A stretch of 64,000 nucleotides of DNA from Anaeramoeba ignava (GCA_028826165.1 JAPDFW010000001.1:1-64000), one strand, 5' to 3'; positions 45,958-57,991 are shown, counted from the stretch's first letter. Notes: generated by a model not told the origin, from the sequence alone. A program made the numbers and translations.

Positions 45958-48079
45958 ATGGAATTTTCTGAAATTACTTTTTATTATTCTATACCTTATT
46001 ATCGAACTGAACATACAGTTTATATTACAGGAAATATACTTGAATTAGGATATTGGGATACAAAAAAAGCATTTAAATTAGAAACAAATGAAGAACTGTA
46101 TAAAAAAAAATAATAAAATAATAAGTTAAAAATTTTAATTAAAATTTTCTTTTCAAAAAAAAAAAATTTAATTTGTAAAGTTTTCCAATTTATACAACAA
46201 AAATTTTCCTTCCAAAATTCGTTCAAATTGAATATAAATATATTACAAAAGATAAATATTTAAATGTTACTTGGGAATCATTTGGAGCATATAATAACAG
46301 AAAGTTATATCTTGATAATCAACCAAAAGATGTTTGCATTGATGGTTTTTCAACAACTTCTTCTATTTCTCCGTCTTCTTTAAAATTTTTTGCTCAAAGA
46401 GGATATTCTTTAACTGTTTTTAATCTATTTTTTTCTTTCTTCTTTTTTTTTTTAAATTGAAAATTGATTGGAAATTTTAATTTATTTTTTATAATTTAGA
46501 CTGAAGTAAATCATTTTTTTTTTGAATTCATTTAGAAATTGAATTTATTATCAAATATAAATATATAGACTGCTTTCCGAATTTTATATAGTGCAAATAA
46601 TACATTTGTTGATAGAGAAAAATTGATGGAAGAATTTATTCATTTAGGGGGAGATATTTTAGGACAAGATGAAGTATATTAATTAGCAGCAAATAATAAT
46701 CATAATAATTTCTCAAAATACTTATACATTTTATTTATAGGGTGTAAATTTAAATTTTATAAATGAATTTTAATTATAATTTAAATTTTATAAATGAATT
46801 TTAGCAAAATACTCTTTTAATTATTCTTTTCAGACATTGTGACTCCGCTAATCTTGTTTCTATTTTATTGGAAAAAGGTTCAGATCCTAATCATTCAAAT
46901 GTATTTTTGTTTTATTTATATATTTATATAAAAGAAAATTTTAATTAAATTATTATTAGAATGTAAAAATAATTCCCAAAAACAAATTTAGGTTTTAAAA
47001 ATCAATTCTTTTTTATTTTTATTCTATTCTTTTTGATTTAGTACGTAAATTGAATTTTCTTTATTATTTCTTTTTGGAAAATTAATGAATTTTTTTTTTG
47101 TAAAAAAAAAAGCTTGAAACGCCACTTTATTATGCATTATGCTCACAAGAAAGTAACTCAAAATTGAATCAACTAAGATTACTTCTGTTATATGGAGCTG
47201 ATGTGAACAAACCGTTCAGAAAAGACCTAAATGTATCGTCGTTTGAATTTCTTATGAGCCAATCAAATTTCAAGAGAAGATTTTTCACAATGCTTCTTGA
47301 TTTTGGACCTAATTTTGATCTTTTAGCGAAAATATTAAAAACCGAGAATTTTAAAAAACAAGAAGTAAAGGTTCTTGTTGAAAGATATATAACTATTCAA
47401 ATAGAAATGGAGCATTTTTTTCAAGAAAGATTGGGAGCCAATTTACAATTTTTTGATAAAGAGAAAACATGAAATTAAAGTGCATGATTTCATACTGAAA
47501 ATTAGGAAAATAAATGAAGAAAAATTTCAGGAATTGATTGAAAATAGCAATAATTTAGAGGAAATTCTAATGTTTGTGAAATGGGTTTATACAGGATTAA
47601 TTGAAGATTTTGAATCTCAATTTAATTTTGCGAAAAAATGCATTGATTCAATTACTTGCAAATATGATTTTTTTAGTGCTTCTTATAGACAAGGTTTAAT
47701 TAATGCTTTAAAGGAATTATATTTTGATGAACAATCTAAGAACTTGGTTATCAAGACAGAAAATTATGAGATTCCGATTCATCGGGAAATATTATATTTT
47801 CGATGTGAAAAATTTCGGGATTTGATTTCTTTTAATAATGATGAAAAAAAAGATTTAAATTATATTGAAGTTCCTCAACTTAACAAATTTTCATATGATT
47901 TAGTAGAAAATTTTATTCAATATTTGTATATTGATTTTCTTGATTCAACTATAATTGAGAAGTATTTTGGAGATTTAAAAGATTTGATGGAAATATTTAA
48001 ATTGAATGAAAAGAATATGCTTGAATATTACATTATATCATTTCAAAGAGTTCATCAAGAATATTTTGAGAAATTTTAA
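45958..48079 (+). CDS. CBM20 starch-binding domain + ankyrin repeats + BTB protein
   Basis: Exon 1 (45958-46097) and exon 2 (46181-46420) form a CBM20 domain: HTVYITGNILELGYWDTKKA, VQIEYKYITKDKYLNVTWES. Later exons (46571-46672, 46805-46900, 47112 on) give ankyrin-type repeats: ILYSANNTFVDREKL, LVSILLEKGSDPNHSN, LETPLYYALCSQESN with LLLLYGADVNKPF. The last 200 residues are a BTB-like region: HEIKVHDFILKIRK, NYEIPIHREILYFRCEKFRD with YIEVPQLNKFSYDLVENFIQ. The frame changes by one base near 47450-47472, where the ankyrin frame ends in a TGA and the BTB frame continues; a T6 run at 47445-47450 is a candidate error site. BTB proteins commonly link substrates to CUL3 ligases, and CBM20 domains (as in laforin and GBD proteins) bind alpha-glucans. 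A role in glycogen/starch turnover is inference. A separate BTB gene is an alternative reading. Confidence 0.75.
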
Positions 48080-48191
48080 ACAATTTGAACCAAAAAAAAA
48101 AAAAAAAAAGAATTTATTTTTCTATTTATTTTTAAAAAGTAATCAATCAAAAAAGAATAAAAGAAATTTATTCTAATTCAATTTATATTTT

Positions 48192-51100
48192 CTATTTAAT
48201 TTCTGTAACAATAAATTTTTGTCTTGCAGGAATTTTTTTGATTTTTTTAGATCTTGAGTGTTTTTGTATATTGTCTAATTTTCTTCTTGAAGATTGAATC
48301 ATTTCTTGTTTCATTTTTTTTAGATTATAAAGTATTTTTGGTAAATGACGATGTCTTGCTATTCTTCTAATTTCTGGCATGTTTTTATATCTTTGTTTTA
48401 GTTGATTTCGGTATCTCATTGATTGAACTTCTCTTCTTGAAGTTACTATTAATGGTTCACTTTTTCTTGCTTTCCAAATTCTTATATTTGCATCATCACT
48501 ACCTGAAAAAATAAATTTTGCATCCATACTGTATCTAACAGTGAAAATTCTATTATTTATAAAATTTATTTATAAAATTTAATATAAAATTTAATATAAA
48601 ATTATTTATAAAATTATTTATAAAATTATATATAAAATTATTTATAAAATTATTTATAAAATTTATTTATAAAATTAATTTATAAAATTATTTATAAAAT
48701 TATTTATAAAATTATTTATAAAATTATTTATAAAATTAAATATAAAATTATTTATAAAATTTATTATAAAATTAAATATAAAATTATTTATAAAATTATT
48801 TATAAAATTATTTATAAAATTATTTATTTTTAATTTTTAATTCTATCAAAATATAAGAATAAATACTTTTGCATTCTTCTTGTATGATAAACTTCTTTGC
48901 TCCTTCCGCTATCATATCCAAATATTCTAATTGTTTTATCATAAGATCCTGAAACAAATTCTTTGCCAGTTGGGGAATAATCAATATCCATAACTGCTGA
49001 TAAATGGTCCATATGAACACATAAAGCTTCCTTCATTTTTCTCATATCAAAAGTATAACAATTATTATCTTCATTTGCAACAGTAAAATTAAAAGCTTCC
49101 ATTGGATTCCAAGCAATTGAATTTGATCGATTCTTTTTTTATATAAAAAATTCAAACAAATATTTAAATTCAAATTCAAATTAAATAAATAAATATTCAA
49201 ATTCAAATTCAAATTCAAATTCAAATTCAAATTCAAATTAAATAAATATTCAAATTCAAATTCAAATTCAAATTCAAATTCAAACAAATATTTAAATTCA
49301 AATTCAAATTCAAATTCAAATTCAAATTCAAATTCAAATTCAAATTCAAATTCAAATTCAAATTTAAATTCATATTAATATTGATATCAATTTACATCTA
49401 ATATTAATTTTCTTATTGGGGTTCTTGATTTAACATCATATAAAGCAATACTATTATCAGAACCAGTTGTTGCAAAAATATTATGTTCAACTGGATTAAA
49501 TTTTGCAGAAATTGTTGATTCAGATGTTTCCCAAGAAAATTGTTGAATAGGTTGTGATCTATTAAATTAAATTTAAATCAATCAATAAATCAATCATAAA
49601 AAAATAAAAAAATAAAAATTCAAATCAAAAAAAAAACCTGTTATAATCCCATAAATGAAAATAATCTTAAAAATAAAAATAAAAAAAATAAAAACCTGTT
49701 TCCCCAAGAATGAAGATAATTCAGTACTCTCAAGAATGATCAATTAAATTTATTAAATTTTTTTTCAATTTATGAATTAAATATTTTAAATTAATTGTAA
49801 AAGAAAAAAAAACCTTAAAGTTGATTGAGTAATAAAAGTTGAAAATGGAACAATTTCTTGATTTATTGATTCAAGATTTAATGGCCAATGCTTAATTGTT
49901 CTATCATCTGCACATGTAAGAAAAGATGTTCCATTGGGTCGAGATATTGTTAATCCTCTTATAAAACTATTATGTGCTTGAACTGAAAAAAAAGTATTTC
50001 TTTCAAGAACATTCCAAATTTTAACCTCTAAATTTAATAAATAATTTAATAAATAAATTTAATAATAAATTAATAAATAAATTAATAAAAAATTAATAAA
50101 TAATTTAATAAATAAATTTAATAATAAATTAATAAATAAATTAATAAATAAATTAATAAATAAATTAATAAATAAATTTATAAATAATTAAATAAATAAA
50201 TTAATAAATAAATTAATAAATAATTTATAAATAAATTAATAAATAAATTAATAAATAATTTAATAAATAAATTAATAAATAAATTAATAAATAAATTTAA
50301 TAAATAAATTTAATAAATAATTTAATAAATAATTAATAAATAAATTTATAAATAATTTAATAAATAATTTAATAATAAATTAATAAATAAATTAATAAAT
50401 AAATTTAATAATAAATTAATAATTAATTTAATAAATAAATTAATAAATAATTTAATAAATAATTTAATAAATAAATTAATAAATAATTTAATAAATAAAT
50501 TAATAAATAATTTAATAAATAAATTAATAAATAAATTAATAATTTAATAAATAAATTAATAAATAAATTAATAAATAAATTTAATAATAAATTAATAAAT
50601 AAATTAATAATTAATTTAATAAATAAATTTAATAATAAATTAATAAATAAATTTATAAATAAATTAATAAATAATTTAATAAATATTTTAATAAATAATT
50701 TTATAAATGTTTTTATAAATAATTTAATAAATAATTTAATAATAATTTAATAAATAAATTAATAAATAAATTAATAAATAAATTAATAAATAAATTAATA
50801 AATAAATTAATAAATAAATTTATAAATAATTTTATAAATAATTTAATAAATAATTTAATAAATAATTTAATAAATAATTTAATAAATAAATTAATAAATA
50901 TATTAATAAATAAATTAATAAATAAATTAATAAATAATTTAATAAATAAATTAATAAATAAATTAATAAATAAATTAATAAATAAAATTAATAAATAATT
51001 TAATAAATAAATAAATAATAAATTAATAAATAAATTAATAAATAAATTAATAAATAAATTAATAAATAAATTAATAAATAATTTAATAATTAATTTAATA

Positions 51101-52498
51101 AATAATTTAATAAATAATTTAATAAATAAATTAATAAATAATTTAATAAATAAATTAATAAATAAATTAATAAATAAATTAATAAATAAATTAATAAATA
51201 ATTTAATAAATAAATTTTATAAATAAATTTAATAAATAATTTAATAAATAAATTAATAAATAATTTAATAAATAAATTAATAAATAAATTAATAAATAAT
51301 TTAATAAATAAATTAATAAATAAATTAATAAATAAATTAATAAATAATTTAATAAATAATTTAATAAATAATTTAATAAATAAATTAATAAATAAATTAA
51401 TAAATAATTTAATAAATAATTTAATAAATAAATTAATAAATAAATTAATAAATAATTTAATGAATAAATTAATAAATAATTTAATAAATAATTTAATAAA
51501 TAATTTAATAAATAATTTAATAAATAAATTAATAAATAATTTAATAAATAAATTAATAAATAAATTAATAAATAAATTAATAAATAAATTAATAAATAAA
51601 TTAATAAATAAATTAATAAATAATTTAATAAATAAATTAATAAATAATTTAATAAATAAATTAATAAATAAATTAATAAATAAATTAATAAATAATTTAA
51701 TGAATAAATTAATAAATAATTTAATAAATAAATTAATAAATAAATTTAATAATAAATCAATAAATAATTTAATAAATAATTTAATAAATAAATTTATAAA
51801 TAAATTAATAAATAAATTAATAAATAAATTAATAAATAATTTTATAAATAAATTAATAAATAATTTAATAAATAAATTAATAAATAATTTTATAAATAAA
51901 TTAATAAATAAATTAATAAATAAATTAATAAATAAATTAATAAATAAATTAATAAATAATTTAATAAATAAATTAATAAATAATTTAATAAATTAATAAA
52001 TAAATTTAATAAATAAATTAATAAATAAATTTAATAAATAAATTAATAAATAAATAAATAATTTTAATAAATAAATTAATTAATAAATTAATAAATAAAT
52101 TAATAAATAAATTTAATAATAATTTAATAAATAAATTTAATAAATAAATTAATAAATAAATTAATAAATGTTTTAATAAATAATTTTATAAATGTTTTAA
52201 TAAATAATTTAATAATAATTTAATAAATACCACCATCAGCACTTGCAGAAAGTAAACAAGATAAATTTTTTGGGTGTTTTTCAATTGAATAAACACCATC
52301 TAAATGACCAGATAAAGCACCAATAAATGGTTTAGCAAACATAGAATCAATTTTAACTGCAGCAAGTGCTCTTGTATATTCTCTTGGTTTTTCAAAAGGA
52401 TGTAATGAAGGTTTGGGATTTCGATGAATTTTAGGCAATTCTGCTTGATTTGTTCTTGCAAATTCATTTCTAGATCGATAAATAACTTTAATTTTCAT
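48192..52498 (-). CDS. DCAF13: DCAF13/Sof1-like WD-repeat protein (ribosome biogenesis)
   Basis: The start is ATG 52498. Exon 1 (52231-52498) has HPFEKPREYTRALAAVKIDS and FAKPFIGALSGHLDGVYSIE, diagnostic of DCAF13/Sof1. Further exons are 49814-50027, small ones near 49637-49760, 49399-49541, about 48860-49138 and 48192-48545. They continue with IWNVLERNTFFSVQAHNSFI, FSWETSESTISAKFNPVEHN, MDHLSAVMDIDYSPTGKEFV, SYDKTIRIFGYDSGRSKEVY, HTRRMQK and the C-terminal SOF1 domain IRRIARHRHLPKILY. The family acts in the U3 snoRNP/small-subunit processome for 18S rRNA maturation. Intron 1 is 2203 bp of satellite. The exon near 49700-49745 is irregular. In the frame that fits family sequence (IDHS..E..IIFILGET), two TGA codons interrupt, and no AG acceptor precedes it. 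Confidence 0.9.
48550..48835. repeat. Intronic repeat (AAAATTATTTAT)n
   Basis: A 13-bp-type array fills the last intron of the DCAF13-like gene. Confidence 0.9.
49150..49375. repeat. Intronic hexamer array (AAATTC)n
   Basis: A pure hexamer array fills an intron of the DCAF13-like gene between LILD and NRSNSIAWNP. A monomer of its own, unlike those of the neighbouring introns. Confidence 0.95.
50030..52228. repeat. Intron-filling satellite (AATAAATTAATAAAT)n, 2.2 kb
   Basis: The intron consists almost only of TAATAAATAA and ATTTAATAAATAA units, the largest intronic array in the window. It is bounded by GGTG|GTATTTATT and ATTTAG|AGGTTAAA on the sense strand. Confidence 0.95.
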
Positions 52499-52578
52499 TT
52501 TTTTTAAAGAAAATAAAAAGAAAAAAAAAAAAGAAAAATAATAAAATTTTTTTTCATTTTTTTCTTTTATAAAAAAAA
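52499..52578. promoter_or_regulatory. 80-bp bidirectional promoter, DCAF13 / RPB12
   Basis: The two divergent start codons are only 80 bp apart. The interval is A-rich on the left and carries TTTTTTTTCATTTTTTTCTT before the RPB12 ATG. Both genes serve transcription or ribosome synthesis, so co-regulation is plausible (inference). Confidence 0.5.
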
Positions 52579-52846
52579 ATGCCTCGTTATATTTGTGCTG
52601 AATGTAAAACAGAAAATGAATTTAAACCAAAAGACCCACTTCGTTGTCATAATTGTGGTGCTGTTATCTTTTATAAAAAAAGAACAACACAAAGTAAATT
52701 TTTTTTTAAAACTAAAACTAAAATTAAAATTAAAATTAAAATTAAAATTAAAATTAAAATTAAAATTAAAATTAAAATTAAAATTTAAATTAAAATTTAA
52801 ATTTAATTGAATTTTTTTAATAGCTATTCAATATGAAGCAAGATGA
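52579..52846 (+). CDS. RPB12: RNA polymerases I/II/III shared subunit RPB12 (ABC10-alpha)
   Basis: Exons 52579-52693 and 52824-52846 join in phase 1 to 45 residues. The zinc ribbon [20 protein letters not shown] with [15 protein letters not shown] provides the four Cys ligands (C..C, C..C), and the family's C-terminus QYEAR is split onto exon 2. It is a core structural subunit of all three nuclear RNA polymerases. Canonical length and C-terminus show that TGA is a real stop codon here. The 130-bp intron holds an (AAAATT)n array. Confidence 0.95.
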
Positions 52847-52959
52847 TTTACTTTTTACTTAATATTATTTTATCAAATTTTCCAAACTAAATTTAAAAAG
52901 AAAAATTTTTTCATTCTTTTTTTTTTAAATCAACAAACAATAATAAAATGAAATGAAAA

Positions 52960-53740
52960 CAAAATTATATTTACTTTTAAATTTAAATTTATTTTGTGAT
53001 TGATTTTGAATTTAAATTTAAATTAAATTAGATTTATTCCACTTTTTATTTTATGATTAAATTTTGTTTTGATTTTAAATTAAATTAGATTTATTTTATG
53101 ATTAAATTTTATTTTAATTTTAAATTAAATTAGATTTATTCCACTTTTTATTTTATGATTAAATTTTGTTTTAAATTTAAATTAAATTAGATTTATTCCA
53201 CTTTTTATTTTGTGGTTAAATTTTGTTTTGATTAAATTTTTGATTTTTAATTTTTAAATTAAATTTTATTTTATTTTATGATTTATTCCACTTTTTTTTT
53301 TTTAAATTTTGTGATTAAATTTTTAAAATTAATTTATTCTACTTTTTATTTTATGATTAAATTTTGTTTTAAATTTTAAATTAAATTAGATTTTTATTTT
53401 TGTGATTAAATTTTAATTTGATTTTAAATTAAAAATTTATTTATTTTTATTTTATGTTAAATTTTTGTTTTAAATTTAAATTGTGATTAAATTTAAATTT
53501 AATTAGATTTATTTTATGATTAAATTTTGTTTTAAATTTAAATTAAATTAGATTTATTTTATGATTAAATTTTATGATTAAATTTTGTGATTAAATTTAA
53601 ATTGAATTAGTTTTATTTTATGATTAAATTTTAAATTAAATTAGATTTATTTTGTGATTAAATTTTGTTTTAAATTTAAATTAAATTAGATTTATTTTGT
53701 GATTAAATTTTAATTTGATTTTTTATTTATAATAATTAGT
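52960..53740. repeat. Satellite with TTTATTCCACTTTTTATTTT boxes
   Basis: Units of about 55-70 bp (TTAGATTTATTCCACTTTTT, ATTTTATGATTAAATTTTGT, TTTAAATTTAAATTAAA) repeat between RPB12 and alpha-actinin. TTCCACTTTTT is the reverse complement of the AAAAAGTGGAA box of the 19-20 kb satellite. Confidence 0.85.
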
Positions 53741-53838
53741 CATAATTAATTAAAAATTAGTAAAAAAAATAAAAAAAAAAAGCAAAAAATTTTTTTTTTC
53801 ATTTTTTTTTCATTTTTTTAATTTTAAATTAAAAATAA

Positions 53839-56826
53839 ATGTCAAGAACAGGAAGAACTGCAGGACCAAGAAGCCAAGAATGGGTACGATTACAACGAAA
53901 AATTTTTTCGCGATGGGTTAAACAAAAATTATTAAGAACCAGACCAGAAATCCAAGTGAACGATGTAGTAGATGATTACAAAGATGGAGTAATGCTATTG
54001 AATCTAATCGAAGTATTAAGCGAATCAAAATTTGAAGGGAAATACAATCAACGACCCAAAATGTCAGTTCATCGAATAGACAATTTAAACAACGCATTAA
54101 AATTCGCATGGAGTAAGGGAGTTGATATGAAGGTGAAACCGTCGGCAGAGCAGCTAGAAAAGGGGGACCAAAAGGCAGCACTAGCTTTGACTTGGGGAAT
54201 CATGATGAAATTCATTAAGATTGACGATGGATCGGGCGGAGAAGCCTTGAATGCAAAGGATGCACTTATGATGTGGTGCAAAAACAAAACCGCAGGATAT
54301 AAAGGAGTCGAGATTACTGACTTCAAGAAGAGTTTTGCGGACGGATACGCTCTGTGCGCAATCATCCACAAACACCGTCCAAAATTAATTGATCTTTCCA
54401 GTTTGGATCCAAATGATCCAATTAAGAACCTGCAGATTGCCCAGGACGCTGCGGAGAAGTACTTTGGCCTGGAAAAATACATCACGCCTGATGAGATTAG
54501 AAAACTTGATGAGAACTCAATGGTTGTTTATGTCAGTGAATACTACTACGGAATTGCCGAGCAAAGAAAACTTGATTTGGCAGCTAGAAGAATTAAAAAG
54601 CTAATTGTTTTGACAAAAGAAAATGACAGGCTAAAAACTGAATATAATAAAACCGCCAAAAATTTCAAAGACACGCTCAAGCGCGTCGAGGTTGTTCTCG
54701 AGGACAGAACAATCGACAACACCATGGCGGGTGCAAAGCTGCGTCTGGAGAAGTTCTACGAGTACAAGACAAAGGAAAAAAGCTCGCTCATTTCGGATCA
54801 ATTGGATCTTGAGTCAAATTACAACAATTTGGCTATGCGTCTCGCCCATCACAAAAGACCCGAATTCAAACCCGAGAAAGGGTGCTCCCTCAAAGAGGTT
54901 GCCCAGGATATGCTCCATCTCGAGGAGTGCGAGCAAGAGAGGAAAGTGGCTCTTCATGCTGAGCTCAACCGCCAGCTCAAACTCGTCAACCTTGCGACAC
55001 AACACGAGTCACGCTTCAACAAACTCTCAGACTACTTCAACGAAAAGCAGGCTTATCTTAATCTCAGAGAGGAAATCGACTCCGTTTCTGCCGCTCATTT
55101 CCAACTTAGACTCCTCGACCGTTACCAAAAGGAGAATGAAACTATGATCAAAACCGGAGTCGCTAATTTGAAGAGTTTGTCCGCTGAATTGAAACAAGAA
55201 AAATACGAATACCAGGCCCATATCGAAGACCACGACAAAGATATCGATGCTAAATTCAAAAAACTTGATGAGTTGGCTAGGATCAAGAAACCCATTCTTG
55301 ATGACCATTTGAAACGTGAGGAATTTATCGTTAAAGTCAGACAAATGAATGATGAGCATAAAGACAAATACAACAAACTCGTCAAATGGTTCCAAATCAA
55401 AAATGCTTATTTGCTCATCAAAGAGGAAATTGACTCCGTTACTCTTGCATCCAAAAACTTGAATATCTTCGGTTCTTACGTCAAGGAATATGAGAAATAT
55501 AAGGACTATGATCTTGTTGAATTTATCAAATTGGGAAAAGAAATTTTGGCTCAAGAATACAAAACAGAACATTCTCATTATGTTTATGATATTACTGAAT
55601 ACCAAGGCAAATCATTCAATCAAAACAGATTTGCTGATATCACTAACAGACACGACGACATGGATGCTAAATTCAAGCAATTATCAGAATTGGCAAACGA
55701 AAAGAAAGGATATCTTGATGAACAGCTGAGACTTGAAACCAAGAAGGAAGAATTGCGATTGGAATTTGCAAATTTGATTTCGGAATTCACGGCTTATGTC
55801 AAATTGGAAATTGAAAATGCAAGTCTTCGTGAGTTTGGATTTACACTTGAAGAAGTTGAGGCGTACAAGAAAGTGATTGACGAGACTGATAAACAAGTTT
55901 TAGGAAATGCAAGCAAGATGAAGGAGTCATGCGAGAAGGTGAAAGTTGAGATGGACGAGTACAAAGTGACGAATAATCCGTACACTGGGCTCACAATAAA
56001 AGACTCCGCAACCTCCTTCCAGACACTCCAAGACGCACTTTCGGAGCGAACAAAAGCCTACGAAGCTGAGCTTAAGCGCCAGCGAGAAAACGACGAGTTG
56101 TGCAAGAAATTTGCGCAGTTGGCAGATCCGTTCTCGAAATGGATCACTGAACAAAAAGATCAAATCACAGCTTCAAAGGAGTCGCTTGAAGTGCAGCTTG
56201 CGTTTGTGGACAAATGCATCTCGAGCTTGTCGACAGAGCAAGCCAAGTTGCAGCCCTTGAAGGATCTCCAGGAAAAGATGGACAAAGCAGGAATCCAAAA
56301 CAACAGACACACTACATTGACATTAAAAGATTTGCTAGTTCAATGGGGACAATATGAGAACTTTTTGAAACGCAAGAAGAAGATGCTTGAGGAGGAGATT
56401 GAGCACCAGAAACTGCGCGGTATTACTGCCGAGCAGATGCAGGAAATTGAAGAGAACTTCAAGCAATTTGATTTTGACAATTCAGGCACTATTGATAGAA
56501 AAGAGCTTACTGCTTGTCTTTATTCTCTTGGGGAAGAGAGAACCCCAAAGGAGATCAATAAAATCATGGAGGAATATGGTGATGGCAAGGATATTTCTTA
56601 TGAGCGCTTCAAGGATTTCATGATTGTTTTGTTTGGTGATACAGATACTAAAGACGAGATTATTAATTCCTTTATTTTGATTAATCGCGGCCACAAAGTT
56701 GCTAAGAAAGATCTTATGGAATTAGTTATGGATGACCAAGATATTGAGTATATTCTCAAAACTGCTCCTCAAGTTGATGAGGGTTATAATTATCATGCTT
56801 GGACTGAAGAAGTTTTTTCACGTTGA
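53839..56826 (+). CDS. Alpha-actinin-like actin cross-linker
   Basis: A single 995-residue exon. Two calponin-homology domains (about residues 14-117, QEWVRLQRKIFSRWVKQKLL; and about 134-235, KDALMMWCKNKTAGYKGVEI) form the actin-binding region. A helical spectrin-type rod (about 245-840) follows, then a C-terminal EF-hand module with one canonical Ca2+ loop (DFDNSGTIDRKE, near residue 877), a degenerate second loop (YGDGKDISYE) and the Ca-insensitive EF-hand ending in GYNYHAWTEEVF. Alpha-actinins bundle actin filaments as antiparallel dimers; one active EF-hand predicts Ca2+-modulated binding. At 995 residues it is about 100 longer than typical, perhaps through the rod. The gene is intronless and much richer in G+C (54-56.3 kb) than its surroundings, which suggests a highly expressed gene. 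Confidence 0.93.
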   Translation: MSRTGRTAGPRSQEWVRLQRKIFSRWVKQKLLRTRPEIQVNDVVDDYKDGVMLLNLIEVLSESKFEGKYNQRPKMSVHRIDNLNNALKFAWSKGVDMKVKPSAEQLEKGDQKAALALTWGIMMKFIKIDDGSGGEALNAKDALMMWCKNKTAGYKGVEITDFKKSFADGYALCAIIHKHRPKLIDLSSLDPNDPIKNLQIAQDAAEKYFGLEKYITPDEIRKLDENSMVVYVSEYYYGIAEQRKLDLAARRIKKLIVLTKENDRLKTEYNKTAKNFKDTLKRVEVVLEDRTIDNTMAGAKLRLEKFYEYKTKEKSSLISDQLDLESNYNNLAMRLAHHKRPEFKPEKGCSLKEVAQDMLHLEECEQERKVALHAELNRQLKLVNLATQHESRFNKLSDYFNEKQAYLNLREEIDSVSAAHFQLRLLDRYQKENETMIKTGVANLKSLSAELKQEKYEYQAHIEDHDKDIDAKFKKLDELARIKKPILDDHLKREEFIVKVRQMNDEHKDKYNKLVKWFQIKNAYLLIKEEIDSVTLASKNLNIFGSYVKEYEKYKDYDLVEFIKLGKEILAQEYKTEHSHYVYDITEYQGKSFNQNRFADITNRHDDMDAKFKQLSELANEKKGYLDEQLRLETKKEELRLEFANLISEFTAYVKLEIENASLREFGFTLEEVEAYKKVIDETDKQVLGNASKMKESCEKVKVEMDEYKVTNNPYTGLTIKDSATSFQTLQDALSERTKAYEAELKRQRENDELCKKFAQLADPFSKWITEQKDQITASKESLEVQLAFVDKCISSLSTEQAKLQPLKDLQEKMDKAGIQNNRHTTLTLKDLLVQWGQYENFLKRKKKMLEEEIEHQKLRGITAEQMQEIEENFKQFDFDNSGTIDRKELTACLYSLGEERTPKEINKIMEEYGDGKDISYERFKDFMIVLFGDTDTKDEIINSFILINRGHKVAKKDLMELVMDDQDIEYILKTAPQVDEGYNYHAWTEEVFSR

Positions 56827-57991
56827 TTTAATTAATTTTTTTTAAAAAAAAAACACAATAATAATAAATCAACGAACTTAACCAAAACATTTATTAATTT
56901 TAAAAATATGAATTAAAAATTAAATAAAAATTAAATAAAATATGAAATAAAAATTAAATAAAAATTAAATATAAAATGAAATATAAATTAAATAAAATGT
57001 GGAATAAAAATTAAATATAAATTAAATAAAATGTGGAATAAAATGTGGAATAAAAATATTAAATAAAAATTAAATAATAGAAATAAAATTAAATAAAAAT
57101 TAAATAAATATTAAATATAAATTAAATAAAAATTAAATAAAAATATGAAATAAAAATGTGGAATAAAAATATTAAATATAAATTAAATAAAATGTGGAAT
57201 AAAATGTGGAATAAAAATATTAAATATAAATTAAATAAAATGGAATAAAAATATTAATTATAAATTAAATAAAATGTGGAATAAAAATATTAATTATAAA
57301 TTAAATAAAATATTGAATAAAAATATTATAAATTAAATAAAATGTGGAATAAAAATATTAATAATAAATTAAATAAAAATATTAAATAAAAATGTGGAAT
57401 AAAAATGTGGAATAAAAATATTAATTAATTTATTTATTAAAAATTAAAATTATTATTTAAAATATTAAATTTTAAAAAATAAGAAAAAATTAAATTTAAT
57501 TAAAAAGCCATAGTTTAATTTTAAATAAAATATGGAATAAAAATGTGGAATAAAAATGTGGAATAAAATATTAAATATAAATTAAATAAAATATGGAATA
57601 AAAATGTGGAATAAAAATATTAAATATAAATTAAATAAAAATGGAATAAAAATATTAAATATAAATTAAATAAAATGTGGAATAAAAATATTAAATAAAA
57701 TGTGGAATAAAATATTTAAATAAAAATATTAAATATAAATTAAATAAAAATATGAAATATAAATTAAATAAAATATTATTTATTAATTAAATAAAATGTG
57801 GAATAAAAAATAATAATAAATTAAATAAAATGTGGAATAAAAATATTAAATATAAATTAAATAAAATGTGGAATAAAATGTGGAATAAAAATATTAATTA
57901 ATTTATTTATTTATTAAAAATTAAAATTATTATTTAAAATATTAAATTTTTAAAAAAAATAAGAAAAATTAAATTTAATTTAATTTAAAAA

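Noticed and set aside
49700-49745. TGA reassigned to tryptophan
   Set aside because: TGA in the DCAF13 exon could align with a family Trp, but RPB12 ends with TGA exactly after its canonical QYEAR, and other genes use TGG for Trp and TGA as a terminal stop.
51460-51996. 178-codon INNLINKLINK frame
   Set aside because: Translation of the AATAAATTAATAAAT intron satellite of the DCAF13 gene.
53918-56694. Many minus-strand and off-frame ORFs within the alpha-actinin gene
   Set aside because: Shadows allowed by the higher G+C of that exon; the 995-codon frame has clear domains throughout.
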